A DNA stretch of 64,000 nucleotides from Trichomonas vaginalis G3 (GCF_026262505.1 NC_067204.1:20367300-20431299); one strand, 5' to 3'. Positions 29,161 to 38,715 are shown, numbered from the stretch's first letter. Made by a program: numbers and translations. Notes: generated by a model from the sequence alone, not told the origin.

Positions 29161-29710
29161 AGTTAGTATCCCTATCTTGGGTACGGCGGCACTGCGTTCC
29201 ACCTTACCCATGATAACGGTTTGACACTTTACAAAACTGCTAACATATATTTTACAACACAAACGACAACACTAACTTAACCTTAAATATTTACAAAGCC
29301 ACCAACCACTTCACCTCACTAACGACTTCGCTAACGACTTCACTACTGTAAAAAATAAACGTTCTCACTAACGTTCACACTAACGTTCTCACTTACAAAA
29401 GTATTGCAACTCCTCCCATTGCTGTGCTTCATATAACAGCTCATAATCTTCTGACTCACTTTCTTCTTCATATAGGTCAAAGTCACTGTCAAAATAAATG
29501 TTAGTAAGTTTTGACAAAGCTAATGAAACACGCTTACCGTTTGTATCGTATGCTTGTATAAACTTTCCATTATGCTTGTAGTCATAAACGCTCAAACTAA
29601 CTTTACCTTTTCTCCCTCGTATCTGATAGAATGTATTTTCACGAGGAACGAAGAACAAATTCTTGAACTCATGACCGTTGTAGTTTGTTATCTCAATAGT
29701 TTTCGTCATT
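29161..29710 (+). repeat. Left terminal inverted repeat of Maverick B (550 bp)
   Basis: It matches the reverse complement of 49,114-49,663 with no difference seen in the parts compared, and ends one base before the start codon of the gene it contains. Four CTAACG boxes lie at 29,319, 29,331, 29,368 and 29,380. Confidence 0.95.
29389..29709 (-). CDS. Maverick B inverted-repeat gene, left copy (106 aa)
   Basis: The product MTKTIEITNYNGHEFKNLFF has a beta-rich N-terminal half (FYQIRGRKGKVSLSVYDYKH) and a strongly acidic C-terminus (LYEEESESEDYELL). An identical protein is encoded at 49,115-49,435. Both copies are transcribed outward toward the element ends, and their leaders lie outside the repeat, so the two copies have different promoters. 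No family is recognised. Lying wholly inside the repeats, the two copies will be kept alike by any process that copies one end from the other. Confidence 0.8.
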   Translation of the reverse strand: MTKTIEITNYNGHEFKNLFFVPRENTFYQIRGRKGKVSLSVYDYKHNGKFIQAYDTNGKRVSLALSKLTNIYFDSDFDLYEEESESEDYELLYEAQQWEELQYFCK

Positions 29711-29796
29711 TATATAAAAATAAAATAAAAAATAAACTTAAAAATTAATGATATCACCACCCTCACACGTATGAAAACATAGCACAAAATAAATTT

Positions 29797-29827
29797 AGGT
29801 GAAGAGGTGAGATCTCACCTCTTTTTT
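29797..29827. terminator. Palindrome AGGTGAGATCTCACCT with T run
   Basis: A perfect 16-bp palindrome is preceded by AGGTGAAG and followed by CTTTTTT. The same block occurs in Maverick A at 15,511. It lies 26 bp beyond the stop codon of the minus-strand gene at 29,853, so a transcript-end hairpin is plausible. Confidence 0.5.
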
Positions 29828-29852
29828 CACCCGGTTTTTCACCCTGTTGAAT

Positions 29853-30098
29853 TCATTGCTTTATAACTCTCTTCCTTGGTTTCTTTTTAGTTGCTTTCTT
29901 CACGTCTGTCTCCAACTTGACTGTCTTTCTTCTTCGTCCATAATGATACCAATTACTTCCACCAGTCAATGGGTCAAATGGTCGTTCATAAGGGTTTCCA
30001 TACATTCCATAGGGACCATACGGAAGAACTACTGGTGGAGAAGAAACATTTTCTTTAGTTCCATCGACTCTATTTAAATGCATTGTTTCACCTTTCAT
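29853..30098 (-). CDS. Maverick B small basic protein, 81 aa
   Basis: The product is Pro/Gly/Tyr rich in the middle (PPVVLPYGPYGMYGNPYERP) and ends in a basic tail (KKATKKKPRKRVIKQ). It is the last of four genes that abut exactly: its ATG directly follows the previous gene's stop. A basic core or minor virion protein is plausible. No family is recognised. Confidence 0.6.
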   Translation of the reverse strand: MKGETMHLNRVDGTKENVSSPPVVLPYGPYGMYGNPYERPFDPLTGGSNWYHYGRRRKTVKLETDVKKATKKKPRKRVIKQ

Positions 30099-30380
30099 CT
30101 AGTCATTAAAGTCTTTTGCGTGTTTTGCAAACTCATCGTCCTTTCCTAAAGCATTTTCTGACTCAGTCGCAACCAAATTGGATGCTTTATTTATGAGCCC
30201 TATTTTATTTAATCTTAACTTCTTTGCAACCCAGCCTCCAATCTTTCCTTTATTTGCATCTAATGTATTCGAAACCCTTCCTCCACTCATTTTATTTACT
30301 GCGTCATAAGCTCCAAGTGCTTTTGCTCCAAATGCTAATGCTTTTGTTCCCATTGCGCCTAAAGCTGCCCAAGCTACCAT
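30099..30380 (-). CDS. Maverick B Gly/Ala-rich pVI-like protein, 93 aa
   Basis: The N-terminal third is hydrophobic and Ala/Gly rich (MVAWAALGAMGTKALAFGAK) and could form an amphipathic or membrane-active helix. The rest is basic then acidic (WVAKKLRLNKIGLIN...GKDDEFAKHAKDFND). This resembles the membrane-lytic minor capsid type (adenovirus pVI-like) expected in Polintons. It abuts its neighbours with no gap on either side. Confidence 0.5.
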   Translation of the reverse strand: MVAWAALGAMGTKALAFGAKALGAYDAVNKMSGGRVSNTLDANKGKIGGWVAKKLRLNKIGLINKASNLVATESENALGKDDEFAKHAKDFND

Positions 30381-30605
30381 TTACCCCATATTAAAATCAT
30401 CTCTCTTCAATATTATCTCATAAAAGTTCTCGTTACTGGAGAAAGTCAATGAAACATAAGCGTTCTCACGGGCTTCGCCCTCACCGCTTTGCGGTCTATC
30501 TAACTTCTTTCTTATCTCATCTATACGCTTCAAAATGTCTGAACAATTGCTAACATCTTCTACAACAGTTATTTCATCATGAATGACCTTCAAGAACAAG
30601 CTCAT
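30381..30605 (-). CDS. Maverick B small protein, 74 aa, with in-frame GC module
   Basis: The product MSLFLKVIHDEITVVEDVSN has an abrupt GC-rich insert (DRPQSGEGEAREN) made by a palindromic module at 30,469-30,494. It then returns to AT-rich codons (AYVSLTFSSNENFYEIIL). It abuts both neighbours exactly. No function is known. Confidence 0.55.
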   Translation of the reverse strand: MSLFLKVIHDEITVVEDVSNCSDILKRIDEIRKKLDRPQSGEGEARENAYVSLTFSSNENFYEIILKRDDFNMG

Positions 30606-31181
30606 TTAATATGCTATTAAAATCATCTCAATAATGAGTCCATCCTTTCCATCTTTAGGTAGCACAACATCTTTCATTGAAGAAGGTTCGACAAGTCTTA
30701 TGTTAAACTTACTGACAAAGTTTGTTATACTATAATGCTTCGGCGGCGAATACATGTAGTTTGAAAGACATAATATAGATTCTTCAGCAAATTCACTTAT
30801 ACTGGATTTTATAACAATGTTCTCACGAGACCAAATACCACCAATTGACAATCTTGTAAGCAATCCTACTGAACCTTCTACTGTAAACGTCGATGGTAAC
30901 ATTCCACGAAGGTCATCTATTGACATCTTTGAGTCACTGAATTTAAAGATTTTCTTAAAGCAATCGTCATTATCTAACCATGCAATAGCTTTGAAGTTTT
31001 CATTTGAATATACATCTGCTTCATTAAATGTAAATCCTGACTTCTTTGCAGAGATGACTTTAAAATCTATTGAGTTTGTTTCAAAATTATATGCTATGGT
31101 AACTTCTGAAGGTAATGGATGTCCTTCCGCAGTCAGTTGTTCTCTCACTACCGTTTGAAGCTTTGTGTTAAAAACTTTCAT
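30606..31181 (-). CDS. Maverick B hypothetical virion-region protein, 191 aa
   Basis: This is the first of the four abutting genes. It is beta-rich with segments VTIAYNFETNSIDFKVISA, FTVEGSVGLLTRLSIGGIW and KFNIRLVEPSSMKDVVLP, and ends LIIEMILIAY. The organisation (a strand-rich body closing with a short hydrophobic strand) suggests a small capsid-type fold, but no family is recognised. Confidence 0.55.
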   Translation of the reverse strand: MKVFNTKLQTVVREQLTAEGHPLPSEVTIAYNFETNSIDFKVISAKKSGFTFNEADVYSNENFKAIAWLDNDDCFKKIFKFSDSKMSIDDLRGMLPSTFTVEGSVGLLTRLSIGGIWSRENIVIKSSISEFAEESILCLSNYMYSPPKHYSITNFVSKFNIRLVEPSSMKDVVLPKDGKDGLIIEMILIAY

Positions 31182-31271
31182 GTCATCTCCTGTGTCTAGT
31201 TCACATACACAGCAACAGGAAAACTATCTTGCTTCTTTGTTTCATCATTATACTCAAAACATTAAAGTTTT

Positions 31272-31484
31272 TCAATAATATTGTTCTTCCTGCTGGAATA
31301 CTTCGAACTGTCTGATTTCAATAGCTTTCTCACCTCCTACATACTCTACCCAGTGTCTTGGATATTCATAAGTATACTGACTTTCTTGAATTTTGGTTGG
31401 TTTCATCATAACATGTTCATAGTATATCTTTATACTCTTGTCAGTTAGACTCGGTGCTATGTTCTGAATATTTCTGACTTGCAT
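31272..31484 (-). CDS. Maverick B small protein, 70 aa
   Basis: I chose the ATG at 31,484 (MQVRNIQNIAPSLTDKSIKI) because it lies 16 bp from the divergent ATPase start, while the longer open frame would overlap that gene. The product continues YYEHVMMKPTKIQESQYTYE and ends in Gln/Glu. The function is unknown. Confidence 0.45.
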   Translation of the reverse strand: MQVRNIQNIAPSLTDKSIKIYYEHVMMKPTKIQESQYTYEYPRHWVEYVGGEKAIEIRQFEVFQQEEQYY

Positions 31485-31500
31485 TTTTAATGGAGATAAA

Positions 31501-32385
31501 ATGAAGCATTTAATACATGACGTAGATGAAGACATGAATGAAAGCAGTGAAAAGCTCAACAGTTCTCTCATTCTTCCTTTCAGCAAAGATTATGAATTCT
31601 GTTCAAATGGTGTGTATTTCTATTGTGGAAAGATGGGTTCAGGTAAGACATTTAATTTAATTCGTCATATACTCATAACAGAACGTTTAGGAAATGACTC
31701 ATATTATGACCAAATCATTATATCAGCAACTTCAGACTCTATGGACTCAACAGCGAAAACATTTATGTCAAAAGTTCAAGCCTCTGTCGTTAAAGTTCCA
31801 GACAGTGAACTCATTGAATTTCTTCAACGTTACATTCGACGTAAGAGGAAATATTATGCCATCGTTGAATTTATACAGTCAGGAATGCAAAAGACTTCTG
31901 AGGATGGAAAGAATTATTGACAAACACCACTTACGTCAGTACTCAGGAGTTTACGATATGAAACGACTGACAAACTACATTCTATCAAAACTTTCAAAAT
32001 ACCCCTTCAAAAATATCCATCAAACACTTTGTTAGTTTGCGACGACTTCGCCGGAAAAGGTTTAGTTTCAAAACCAGACTCACCATTAGCTAACATCAGT
32101 ACTAAAGTCAGACATTACCACTTAACTGTAGCAATACTTATGCAAACATGGAGGTTTTTAGCTTTAAACATAAAGCGTCTCATAACTGACTTCGTTATCT
32201 TTCAAGGTTTCTCACGTTATGATATTGAACTCATTTGGAAACAGTCAGGTACAACATTACCTTTTGAAGAAATTTGGGAAGCATATAAGTCTCTCATCTC
32301 TCCTCGTTCATACCTTGAGATTCATATCATGACTAATACCATTAAAGTCAAAAATATTCCATGGGAACGACCAACATTATTTTAA
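31501..32385 (+). pseudogene. Maverick B packaging ATPase, FtsK/HerA (A32-like), broken
   Basis: The gene region has a clear P-loop, YCGKMGSGKTFNLIRH, followed by IIISATSDSMDSTAKTF, and a Walker B segment LLVCDDFAG. The C-terminal part (YHLTVAILMQTWRFLALNIK; LITDFVIFQGFSRYDIELIW) matches the ATPases of A and C. In viruses with double jelly-roll capsids this enzyme packages DNA. The frame is interrupted once or twice. Confidence 0.8.
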
Positions 32386-32783
32386 AGCTTAACCTTCAAT
32401 TGACTGATGGTAAACAAATTCCATGCATCTCTGTCGCCATTTCTGTTAATATTTTTGCTGTCATTCATATCATCCACTTCTCCATCCGTTAGCTTTTGAG
32501 GATATGTGTTAGAATAGCTGTTCTTAAATGAAGGCTTCCCTCCCGTGAGAGCATAAACTCTATAACTTTCTGCATACTTTATGTTTGAACCTCCTGAGCC
32601 ATCGTTGACATAAATTTTTATAGGCTTCCACCCTTTGTTCATGTTCCTGCTTCTTCCCTTAGCTCTTTTGTTCAGTAGTTCTACATCTTTATACACAGCT
32701 CCTGTCTCAGTGAATTCAACAATATTTTCATTCGTTAGCTTTACATTCAAACCCTTGTCGAGTATATTGTTCATTTCATACAT
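32382..32783 (-). CDS. Maverick B hypothetical protein, ~134 aa
   Basis: The ATG at 32,783 (MYEMNNILDKGLNVKLT) is preferred: the longer frame would run into the divergent CCG gene that starts at 32,809. A basic block follows (NKRAKGRSRNMNKGWKPIKI), then a Ser/Asn-rich end. It overlaps the ATPase end by 4 bp. No family is recognised. Confidence 0.5.
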   Translation of the reverse strand: MYEMNNILDKGLNVKLTNENIVEFTETGAVYKDVELLNKRAKGRSRNMNKGWKPIKIYVNDGSGGSNIKYAESYRVYALTGGKPSFKNSYSNTYPQKLTDGEVDDMNDSKNINRNGDRDAWNLFTISQLKVKL

Positions 32784-32808
32784 ATAAAAGGTTTTTATTC
32801 TATATGAA

Positions 32809-33423
32809 ATGAGAAGCAAATCCATCTTAGCTGGTGCCGTTAATGTTCCAATTGAACCAACATCAAATGTTGACTCACGAACGACAAACAATATTGTCAT
32901 AAAGAACTATAGTTCAGAGTGTTTGAAAGAAAAAGAACCAGAACTTAAGTCGGTGAATTTAAACTCAGCTTCAAACGCTAACGCTACATCAGATGTTAAG
33001 TTAGAGTATCCACCACTGGACCAAGTTCTTTCAAGAGAAGCCAACGACAACCCTTACACAAATGTTCAAACAAATCCTTCAGATAACGTAGACCATTACC
33101 TTGTTCAGTTATACCAAACAATTTTACTCAAAGACGATAAGAAGCTTTTGACAAATCTTATAAGTAAGAACCAAATAATTCTAACAAAGGAGGACCTTGA
33201 AAATGTTATATCACGAATAACAGGAAAACAATGTGTCATTGACTATCTCGACCCTGAAATCGAATGCTGTGGTCAAACGCCAATATTCATGAAAATAGGT
33301 AACATCCGCATCATTGAAACACCAGGTACTCCAGGAGTTGAGTTTAAGTATAAATATTCGAACGAGTATACAAAACTTTCAACAGAATATAAACTTTGCT
33401 TGAAATATGTTTTAGTAAATTAA
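32809..33423 (+). CDS. Maverick B CCG-motif family protein, 204 aa
   Basis: This is the open member of the family shared by all three elements. The first ~90 residues are Asn/Ser rich and likely disordered (MRSKSILAGAVNVPIEP...). Residues ~95-150 are helical (YLVQLYQTILLKDDKKLL; LENVISRITGKQ). The conserved core is DYLDPEIECCGQTPIFMKIG, then FKYKYSNEYTKLSTEYKLCL at the end. The A and C members have EVSCCG and DISCCG at the same place, each preceded by Asp/Glu and followed by a beta-rich end. It is next to penton-like and fibre genes, so a capsid-vertex or assembly role is an inference. Confidence 0.7.
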   Translation: MRSKSILAGAVNVPIEPTSNVDSRTTNNIVIKNYSSECLKEKEPELKSVNLNSASNANATSDVKLEYPPLDQVLSREANDNPYTNVQTNPSDNVDHYLVQLYQTILLKDDKKLLTNLISKNQIILTKEDLENVISRITGKQCVIDYLDPEIECCGQTPIFMKIGNIRIIETPGTPGVEFKYKYSNEYTKLSTEYKLCLKYVLVN

Positions 33424-33474
33424 AGCAGTCAGGACCTTCGGTCTTGGCGCTTTGCGCCGTCAGTCAAAAAAATT

Positions 33475-33717
33475 TCAAGTTAGCAATTTGTAATATCTGT
33501 CCAAAACTTCTTCAACACTATCGAACTCATCTTCATAATGCAAACCTAATCTTATTGACTTGGTGCAGTTTTCACTAACACAATATTTTTCTGTTCTCTT
33601 GACTGACATAACTAACTCATTTGTTTCATCAAACAGCAACAACCAAAGTTCATGACCTAATATATAACATTCATACTTTATATTTTTAGCTCTGAGTTCT
33701 CTTGTAAGCTGTTGCAT
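33475..33717 (-). CDS. Maverick B small protein, 80 aa
   Basis: The product MQQLTRELRAKNIKYECYIL has GHELWLLLFDETNELVMSVK and a C-terminal helix EDEFDSVEEVLDRYYKLLT. Its start overlaps the end of the penton-like gene by 40 bp on the same strand. A short gene in C at 57,466-57,774 has the same neighbourhood and may be related. The function is unknown. Confidence 0.5.
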   Translation of the reverse strand: MQQLTRELRAKNIKYECYILGHELWLLLFDETNELVMSVKRTEKYCVSENCTKSIRLGLHYEDEFDSVEEVLDRYYKLLT

Positions 33718-34442
33718 TTAATATTTTCTAAAAAGTCAACTTCAACAGTCATTCGCACTGGTGCCTTCAGTTCTACAGGCTCTCCTTGAAAGTCAACAAG
33801 TCTGAATTGCATGTCTTTCAAATTATGAGGACTAATGCGAACCCATTTACCTAAATGAGTTGCTATGACAGGAACGTTTGGAATGAACATTGAATTGACT
33901 GCATAACAGAAAGACTTATATTCTACTGAACCTTTACTATTAACTCCTGAAATACCTGTGACATTAGCTATTTTTGACTCAATGTACAAACAATTACCAT
34001 AACATACGTATGGAACAGATTTCATCTCAATCGTTTTGTCAACACTTTTTAAAGGAAATGTCATATGGTATGCACCCAAAAGAAGTTGTACTCTATGACT
34101 CATTCTTGGTATCTTAAACTCTTTCTCGCTGCTGAACTTCAATGTTCCCTCAGAAGAGAGTTCGACATCTATGTTGTCAATAGTTTCTTCATTTATGAGA
34201 GCATTTAACACTCCAGCAATTTTATCTATTCTATACCCAGCTCTATTAGGAAATGTTATAACACTTCTTTTGTCATCTATTTCAATCTCTATGAAATCTG
34301 TTTCATCTGTTATGACAAAAGTTGCGATAGTATTGAAGTCAACAACTCTGAAAGCAAGCGCTTCATTCTGAAGACCTAAGTTTGTTTGTATCTTTACTGT
34401 CCCGTATTCGTTTGGGTCTGTACTTTGCAAATAGAACAACAT
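33678..34442 (-). CDS. Maverick B penton-like minor capsid protein candidate
   Basis: The 254-residue open frame is beta-rich throughout. It has an N-terminal segment VKIQTNLGLQNEALAFRVVD, a middle with PYVCYGNCLYIESKIANVTG and NSMFIPNVPVIATHLGKWVR, and a final strand module LKDMQFRLVDFQGEPVELKA. The same closing module is seen in the A and C counterparts. Neighbours are the CCG gene and, divergently, the fibre gene 17 bp away. By Polinton precedent a single jelly-roll penton is expected and this is the best candidate. Confidence 0.55.
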   Translation of the reverse strand: MLFYLQSTDPNEYGTVKIQTNLGLQNEALAFRVVDFNTIATFVITDETDFIEIEIDDKRSVITFPNRAGYRIDKIAGVLNALINEETIDNIDVELSSEGTLKFSSEKEFKIPRMSHRVQLLLGAYHMTFPLKSVDKTIEMKSVPYVCYGNCLYIESKIANVTGISGVNSKGSVEYKSFCYAVNSMFIPNVPVIATHLGKWVRISPHNLKDMQFRLVDFQGEPVELKAPVRMTVEVDFLENIKCNSLQENSELKI

Positions 34443-34459
34443 TTTATTCTCATTAAAAT

Positions 34460-35848
34460 ATGACTATTGCTGCATATGCGTATGAAACAAATGAAGCAAG
34501 AAGAGCACATGAACTAGTAAACGAAAACTCAACTTTAACCATTGAAGGCAATGATTTAGTCATTGACGATGGAAAAACTAAAAAAGTCATTGATTTCGAT
34601 ACTTTTAACACTTATGACCCATTCATTACAACAAGCAAGGTTCCCATCATAAATGATGGAACGGTGCAATATATAAATTCTACAGTAGATGCCTCATTAG
34701 TGAAAGTATTAAATGTTCTCATTGAATTGTTAAAGAGCTTTCGATTTGACGACAACATTAAATGCCTAAAGAATTTAGTCATGAATGAGAAACAAATTCT
34801 CGGCGTTGCTGGTAGCAGTAATGATGTACACCTTATGACATTAGAATATTATAACGAACATAAAGATGAACTGAAAGGAGAGAAGGGTGACACCGGACCT
34901 CAAGGACCACAAGGAATACAAGGAATACAAGGACCTCAAGGCGAAAACGGTTTGAATGGTGAAGATGGAAAGGATGGAAAAACTGCTAAATCATGGATAT
35001 GGAACCTTATAAATACTGGTTTAACAGCTGCTTCATATGGAGTTCTTCAATACCAAATCGGAAAGATATGGGCAGTACTTGGTGAAGAAGTTTTAGATGA
35101 CGTTAAAAATGCTTTGAACTTCATTTCAAATGGTTCGGATACTATTAAAACTTTATCTGGTTGGATGCAAGAAACAAGGAGTCAAATAGATACTGTAAGA
35201 CGTATAGCAAACAATGCACGTACGAGATTGGATACTTTACGAGAAGCACAAAATACTCTAAAGGAAGCAAATGATATTCTTGGCTCAGTATCAGACATGC
35301 ATGAAGATTGGCTTAAAGGTATTGACAAATCTTTAAAAAATCACAGTCAGTCTATTGCTGACTACAAGAAAAGTATAGATTTTTTACATAGTGCTATGGA
35401 CGTACATGATGGAAGCATAAGGAACTTACTTAATGCTAACAATAACTTACCAGGAACTATTAAAGCATTTATAAAGTCCTTTGTAAAACCTGGTGCTCTA
35501 ACATTTAGGTCTTTGAGAGCAAGAGCATTGAAGTCAAGAGATGCAGAAACTCCAGAAGAACCACCAAAACCAACAGCTAATGAAATATTGTTCGAATATT
35601 TTCCAAGGTACTCTGTTCTCATTGCATACATTCAAGAAATACTTAAGAAAGCAGACTTGACTTTAGGAGATGATGAAAGTTCTGTATATCTTTCGTTCCA
35701 GTTTCAAATAGCAGAACTTTTGAGACAGATATGCTTAATGTATGACAACATCTCTGATTTCACAAGATATGATGACGACCATGACCCCGAACATAGTGAA
35801 GAAGAAGTTTTACAAACATCAATTAAGACAGGAAAGGTTTTAACTTAA
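34460..35848 (+). CDS. Maverick B fibre, collagen-like part
   Basis: The 462-residue frame starts MTIAAYAYETNEARR, related to the A fibre start. Residues ~139-175 are a collagen-like Gly-X-Y stretch (GEKGDTGPQGPQGIQGIQG and on to GEDGKDGK), encoded at 34,876-34,982. A short hydrophobic segment and a long helical, coiled-coil-like region follow (IDTVRRIANNARTRLDTL; LGSVSDMHEDWLKGIDKS). Collagen-like shafts are known from phage fibres and giant-virus spikes and would trimerise. The next gene carries the tail-collar part; together they make the fibre region, which appears broken about once. Confidence 0.75.
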   Translation: MTIAAYAYETNEARRAHELVNENSTLTIEGNDLVIDDGKTKKVIDFDTFNTYDPFITTSKVPIINDGTVQYINSTVDASLVKVLNVLIELLKSFRFDDNIKCLKNLVMNEKQILGVAGSSNDVHLMTLEYYNEHKDELKGEKGDTGPQGPQGIQGIQGPQGENGLNGEDGKDGKTAKSWIWNLINTGLTAASYGVLQYQIGKIWAVLGEEVLDDVKNALNFISNGSDTIKTLSGWMQETRSQIDTVRRIANNARTRLDTLREAQNTLKEANDILGSVSDMHEDWLKGIDKSLKNHSQSIADYKKSIDFLHSAMDVHDGSIRNLLNANNNLPGTIKAFIKSFVKPGALTFRSLRARALKSRDAETPEEPPKPTANEILFEYFPRYSVLIAYIQEILKKADLTLGDDESSVYLSFQFQIAELLRQICLMYDNISDFTRYDDDHDPEHSEEEVLQTSIKTGKVLT

Positions 35849-37531
35849 AGTCTCATTATTGACACCAAAGATGGCGAAGTGGACATTCTTCAAGAGCTGA
35901 AGAAAAATACTTCTTCGGGGGGTGGTGGTAGGCATGAACTTGAAATAAATGAGATAGAAGAGAAATTAGCCGAAAAAGCAGATAAAAACCATGTTCATTA
36001 TATAAGTTCAGACGAACAGATTATAACGGACTACCATGGATATTTAACACAGGATGAACAAATAAGCACTGAAGATGTTAATGAAAGAAGATATAAATTC
36101 ATTCGTGCTAAAGGTTATGACATACACTGTACTGTACAGTATGACACAGGTAAAGCACCAGAAGCATTTGGTTATAACAATGAAATTTATGCTTCATACT
36201 TCTTTGTTAAAGGTGTATTAGTTGAACCAAGATTTACTTTGAGAGTTAAGGCAAAAATAACTTTTGAAGATGCTATTAAAAGTAAAGCTGACAAAGATGA
36301 ACTTGACGCAACGAACAAAGTTTTGAAATCTCATAAACACAATATCTCCGATATAAATGAACTTCAAACTTCTTTAGACAGTAAAGCAGACAAAAACCAT
36401 ACACATGAATCCTTCACTACTGTTAGAGCAGACGACATAATATTGAACTTTGACCTTGGTTCAAGTGCACCTTTAGAGAATCCAAGCACTAGTGTAAAAG
36501 ACACGCTTAACAGTTTAGATAACAGTTGCAGGAACATTGAAGGTCATGCCAGAAACTTTGAAGCACATGAACTACCAGCAATGTTAGATAATAAAGCAAA
36601 CAAAAACCATACACATAACTCCTTCTCAACTGTTGCTATAGAAAGTATTGAAGGAACGGTTGAAGGAACTGGTGGGGAGGGCGGAGCCCCGCCGCACGCG
36701 GCTGCTTTATATTATAAACCTCCTAACTTTCCACAAGGTTTAACATCGAATGAAAACATAACAACGAAGAAAGAAATTAGCTGTAAAAATGTTTATGTCA
36801 TGGACGATGAAAATAATGTTAAATTCACTGCTCAAGATTTATATGATAATAAAGCTGACAAGAACCATACACATAAATCCTTCACTACTGTTAGAGCAGA
36901 CGACATAATATTGAACTTTGACCTTGGTTCAAGTGCACCTTTAGAGAATCCAAGCACTAGTGTAAAAGACACGCTTAACAGTTTAGATAACAGTTGCAGG
37001 AACATTGAAGGTCATGCCAGAAACTTTGAAGCACATGAACTACCAGCAATGTTAGATAAGAAAGCAGACAAAACAGAGCTTCAAACATTAAAGACTGAAA
37101 TACTTCAAACATTATATCCTATAGGCTCTATTTATACGTCAATGAACTCAACAAATCCAGCAAGTGTTTTAGGTTTTGGTACGTGGAAGCAGATTGTAGA
37201 TAAATTCTTATACTGTGCTAGATATTCAAAGCAAACAGGAGGCTCGAAGAAAATTAAAGAAGCAAACCTTCCACCGCACACTCATACAGGAACTACAAAC
37301 TTTTCTGGCGACCATAGCCACTCATTAAGAGACCACCCATTATACAACTCAGAATATGAAGCTGGCAATGACGTTTTATCTCCATCTTATAACAATTCAG
37401 CAAAAAAGATTTTTCGACCAACTGAACCAGGAGGAAATCATTCACACACTTTCACAACAAATCCAACAGGCTCGGGTGCAGATTATATGCCACTATTTGT
37501 GACTGTATTCGCATGGTACCGTGTTCAATGA
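35849..37531 (+). pseudogene. Maverick B fibre, KADK repeats and phage-tail-collar end
   Basis: The coding region carries repeated KADKNH(T/V)H blocks, followed by PIGSIYTSMNSTNPASV, FGTWKQIVDKFLYCARY, TGGSKKIKEANLPPHTH and a final VTVFAWYRVQ. This end matches the A fibre end and phage collar (gp10/gp12-like) domains, His-rich loops included. A ~190-bp segment is duplicated 468 bp apart (36,409-36,595 and 36,877-37,063). A GC-rich module at 36,673-36,704 encodes GGEGGAPPHAAA in frame. No ATG is seen near its beginning. Confidence 0.7.
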
Positions 37532-37550
37532 AATCTTTAACTTTACATAA

Positions 37551-38635
37551 ATGAGCTTGAAAGAAGTATTCGAACAACATTCATGGAGGTCATTTAAGAA
37601 GTTCAATGAAGCAGCAAAAAGTTGGGGATTTACTAACAGAGCTGAAGTTAAAAAGTTCTTTGACAAAAATGTTGTACATCAAACAAAAATAAACCCTTAC
37701 GACTACTTTTTACCAATTTACTCCAACACTCCTGACGCATACCAATTTGACACTCTCATTCAAAGCAGAAAAGGAGGACATAAACCATTCCTCATCTTCA
37801 TTAATGTTAACACTCGCAAAGCTTTTGCGTATATAATGAGGAATAAAGGAACTCGTGAAGTGTTAAGAGTTTTACAAAAGTTTGTAGCAGAACATAGCCC
37901 AAGTACTTTAACATCAGACCAAGACAGTGCATACCTCAGCAATGAAATCACAGATTTTCTCATTAAGCATAACATAACTCACTACACTACTGAAGACCAT
38001 AACCATAACATACTCGGCATCATAACCGCTTCATAAGAACGCTCAGAGATTTAAATCAAGAGCGAGACTTTACCGAAGAAACAATGAAACACTTTCTCGA
38101 AGTATATAATTCCTCAACACATTCTACAACAGGACATACACCAAATTCAATGACACAACAACAAGAAGAAAAGTATATACAAAAGAAACGAAGTCAAACA
38201 CAAAATATCAGAAATTCAACACAATTTACCCTCATTCCTGGTACAAAAGTTCGTGTAGTTCTTGACGACAAACCGTTGACAAAGAAACGTTTAAGGTTAA
38301 GTCGAAATTATTATATAGTAGATTCAACGCAAGGTAATGGATATCTTATAAAAGCTGCTGACGACTCCATAGCATTTTACCCTCGTCATAAATTAGTCGA
38401 AAGTAGTAATGGCAAACTTGTTGAAACCATTGACGAAGCAAAGCGAGGAGTGGTTATTGAAATACTTGGCTATAACATAAACGATGACACTTATAAAGTA
38501 AGATATGAAGGAGGCGTTGAAGATGTTATACCATCTAAGAACTTGAGAGAGTCGAAGCCAACACATCTGGGACCATTAGAGCGGGAGTTCTGGAAAGACA
38601 AAAATATGCCAGAAAGAATAAGAAAATTCTTCTAA
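37551..38635 (+). pseudogene. Maverick B integrase (rve family), broken
   Basis: The N-terminal part has the catalytic core with AYQFDTLIQSRKGGHKPFLI (first Asp), FINVNTRKAFAYIMRNKGTR and LTSDQDSAYLSNEITDF (second Asp). The C-terminal part has YNSSTHSTTGHTPNSM and a chromo/SH3-like end (YKVRYEGGVEDVIPSKNL), which in related integrases contacts DNA or chromatin. It follows the fibre gene by 19 bp. The frame is interrupted about once. Confidence 0.8.
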
Positions 38636-38715
38636 ACTTTTTCATTAGATGTAAATCAGACATGAACGAGAACAGTCATGATATCATTAATGGTACCATA
38701 AATTTTAACATAAAT

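Noticed and set aside
28336-29262. Open frame starting MCCKIYVSSFVKC as the true MULE start
   Set aside because: Its first ~35 codons are Maverick B inverted-repeat sequence; the MULE start lies beyond the element.
37551-38635. Retrotransposon origin of the integrase in B
   Set aside because: No reverse transcriptase, gag or LTR nearby; capsid, PolB and inverted repeats fit a Maverick.
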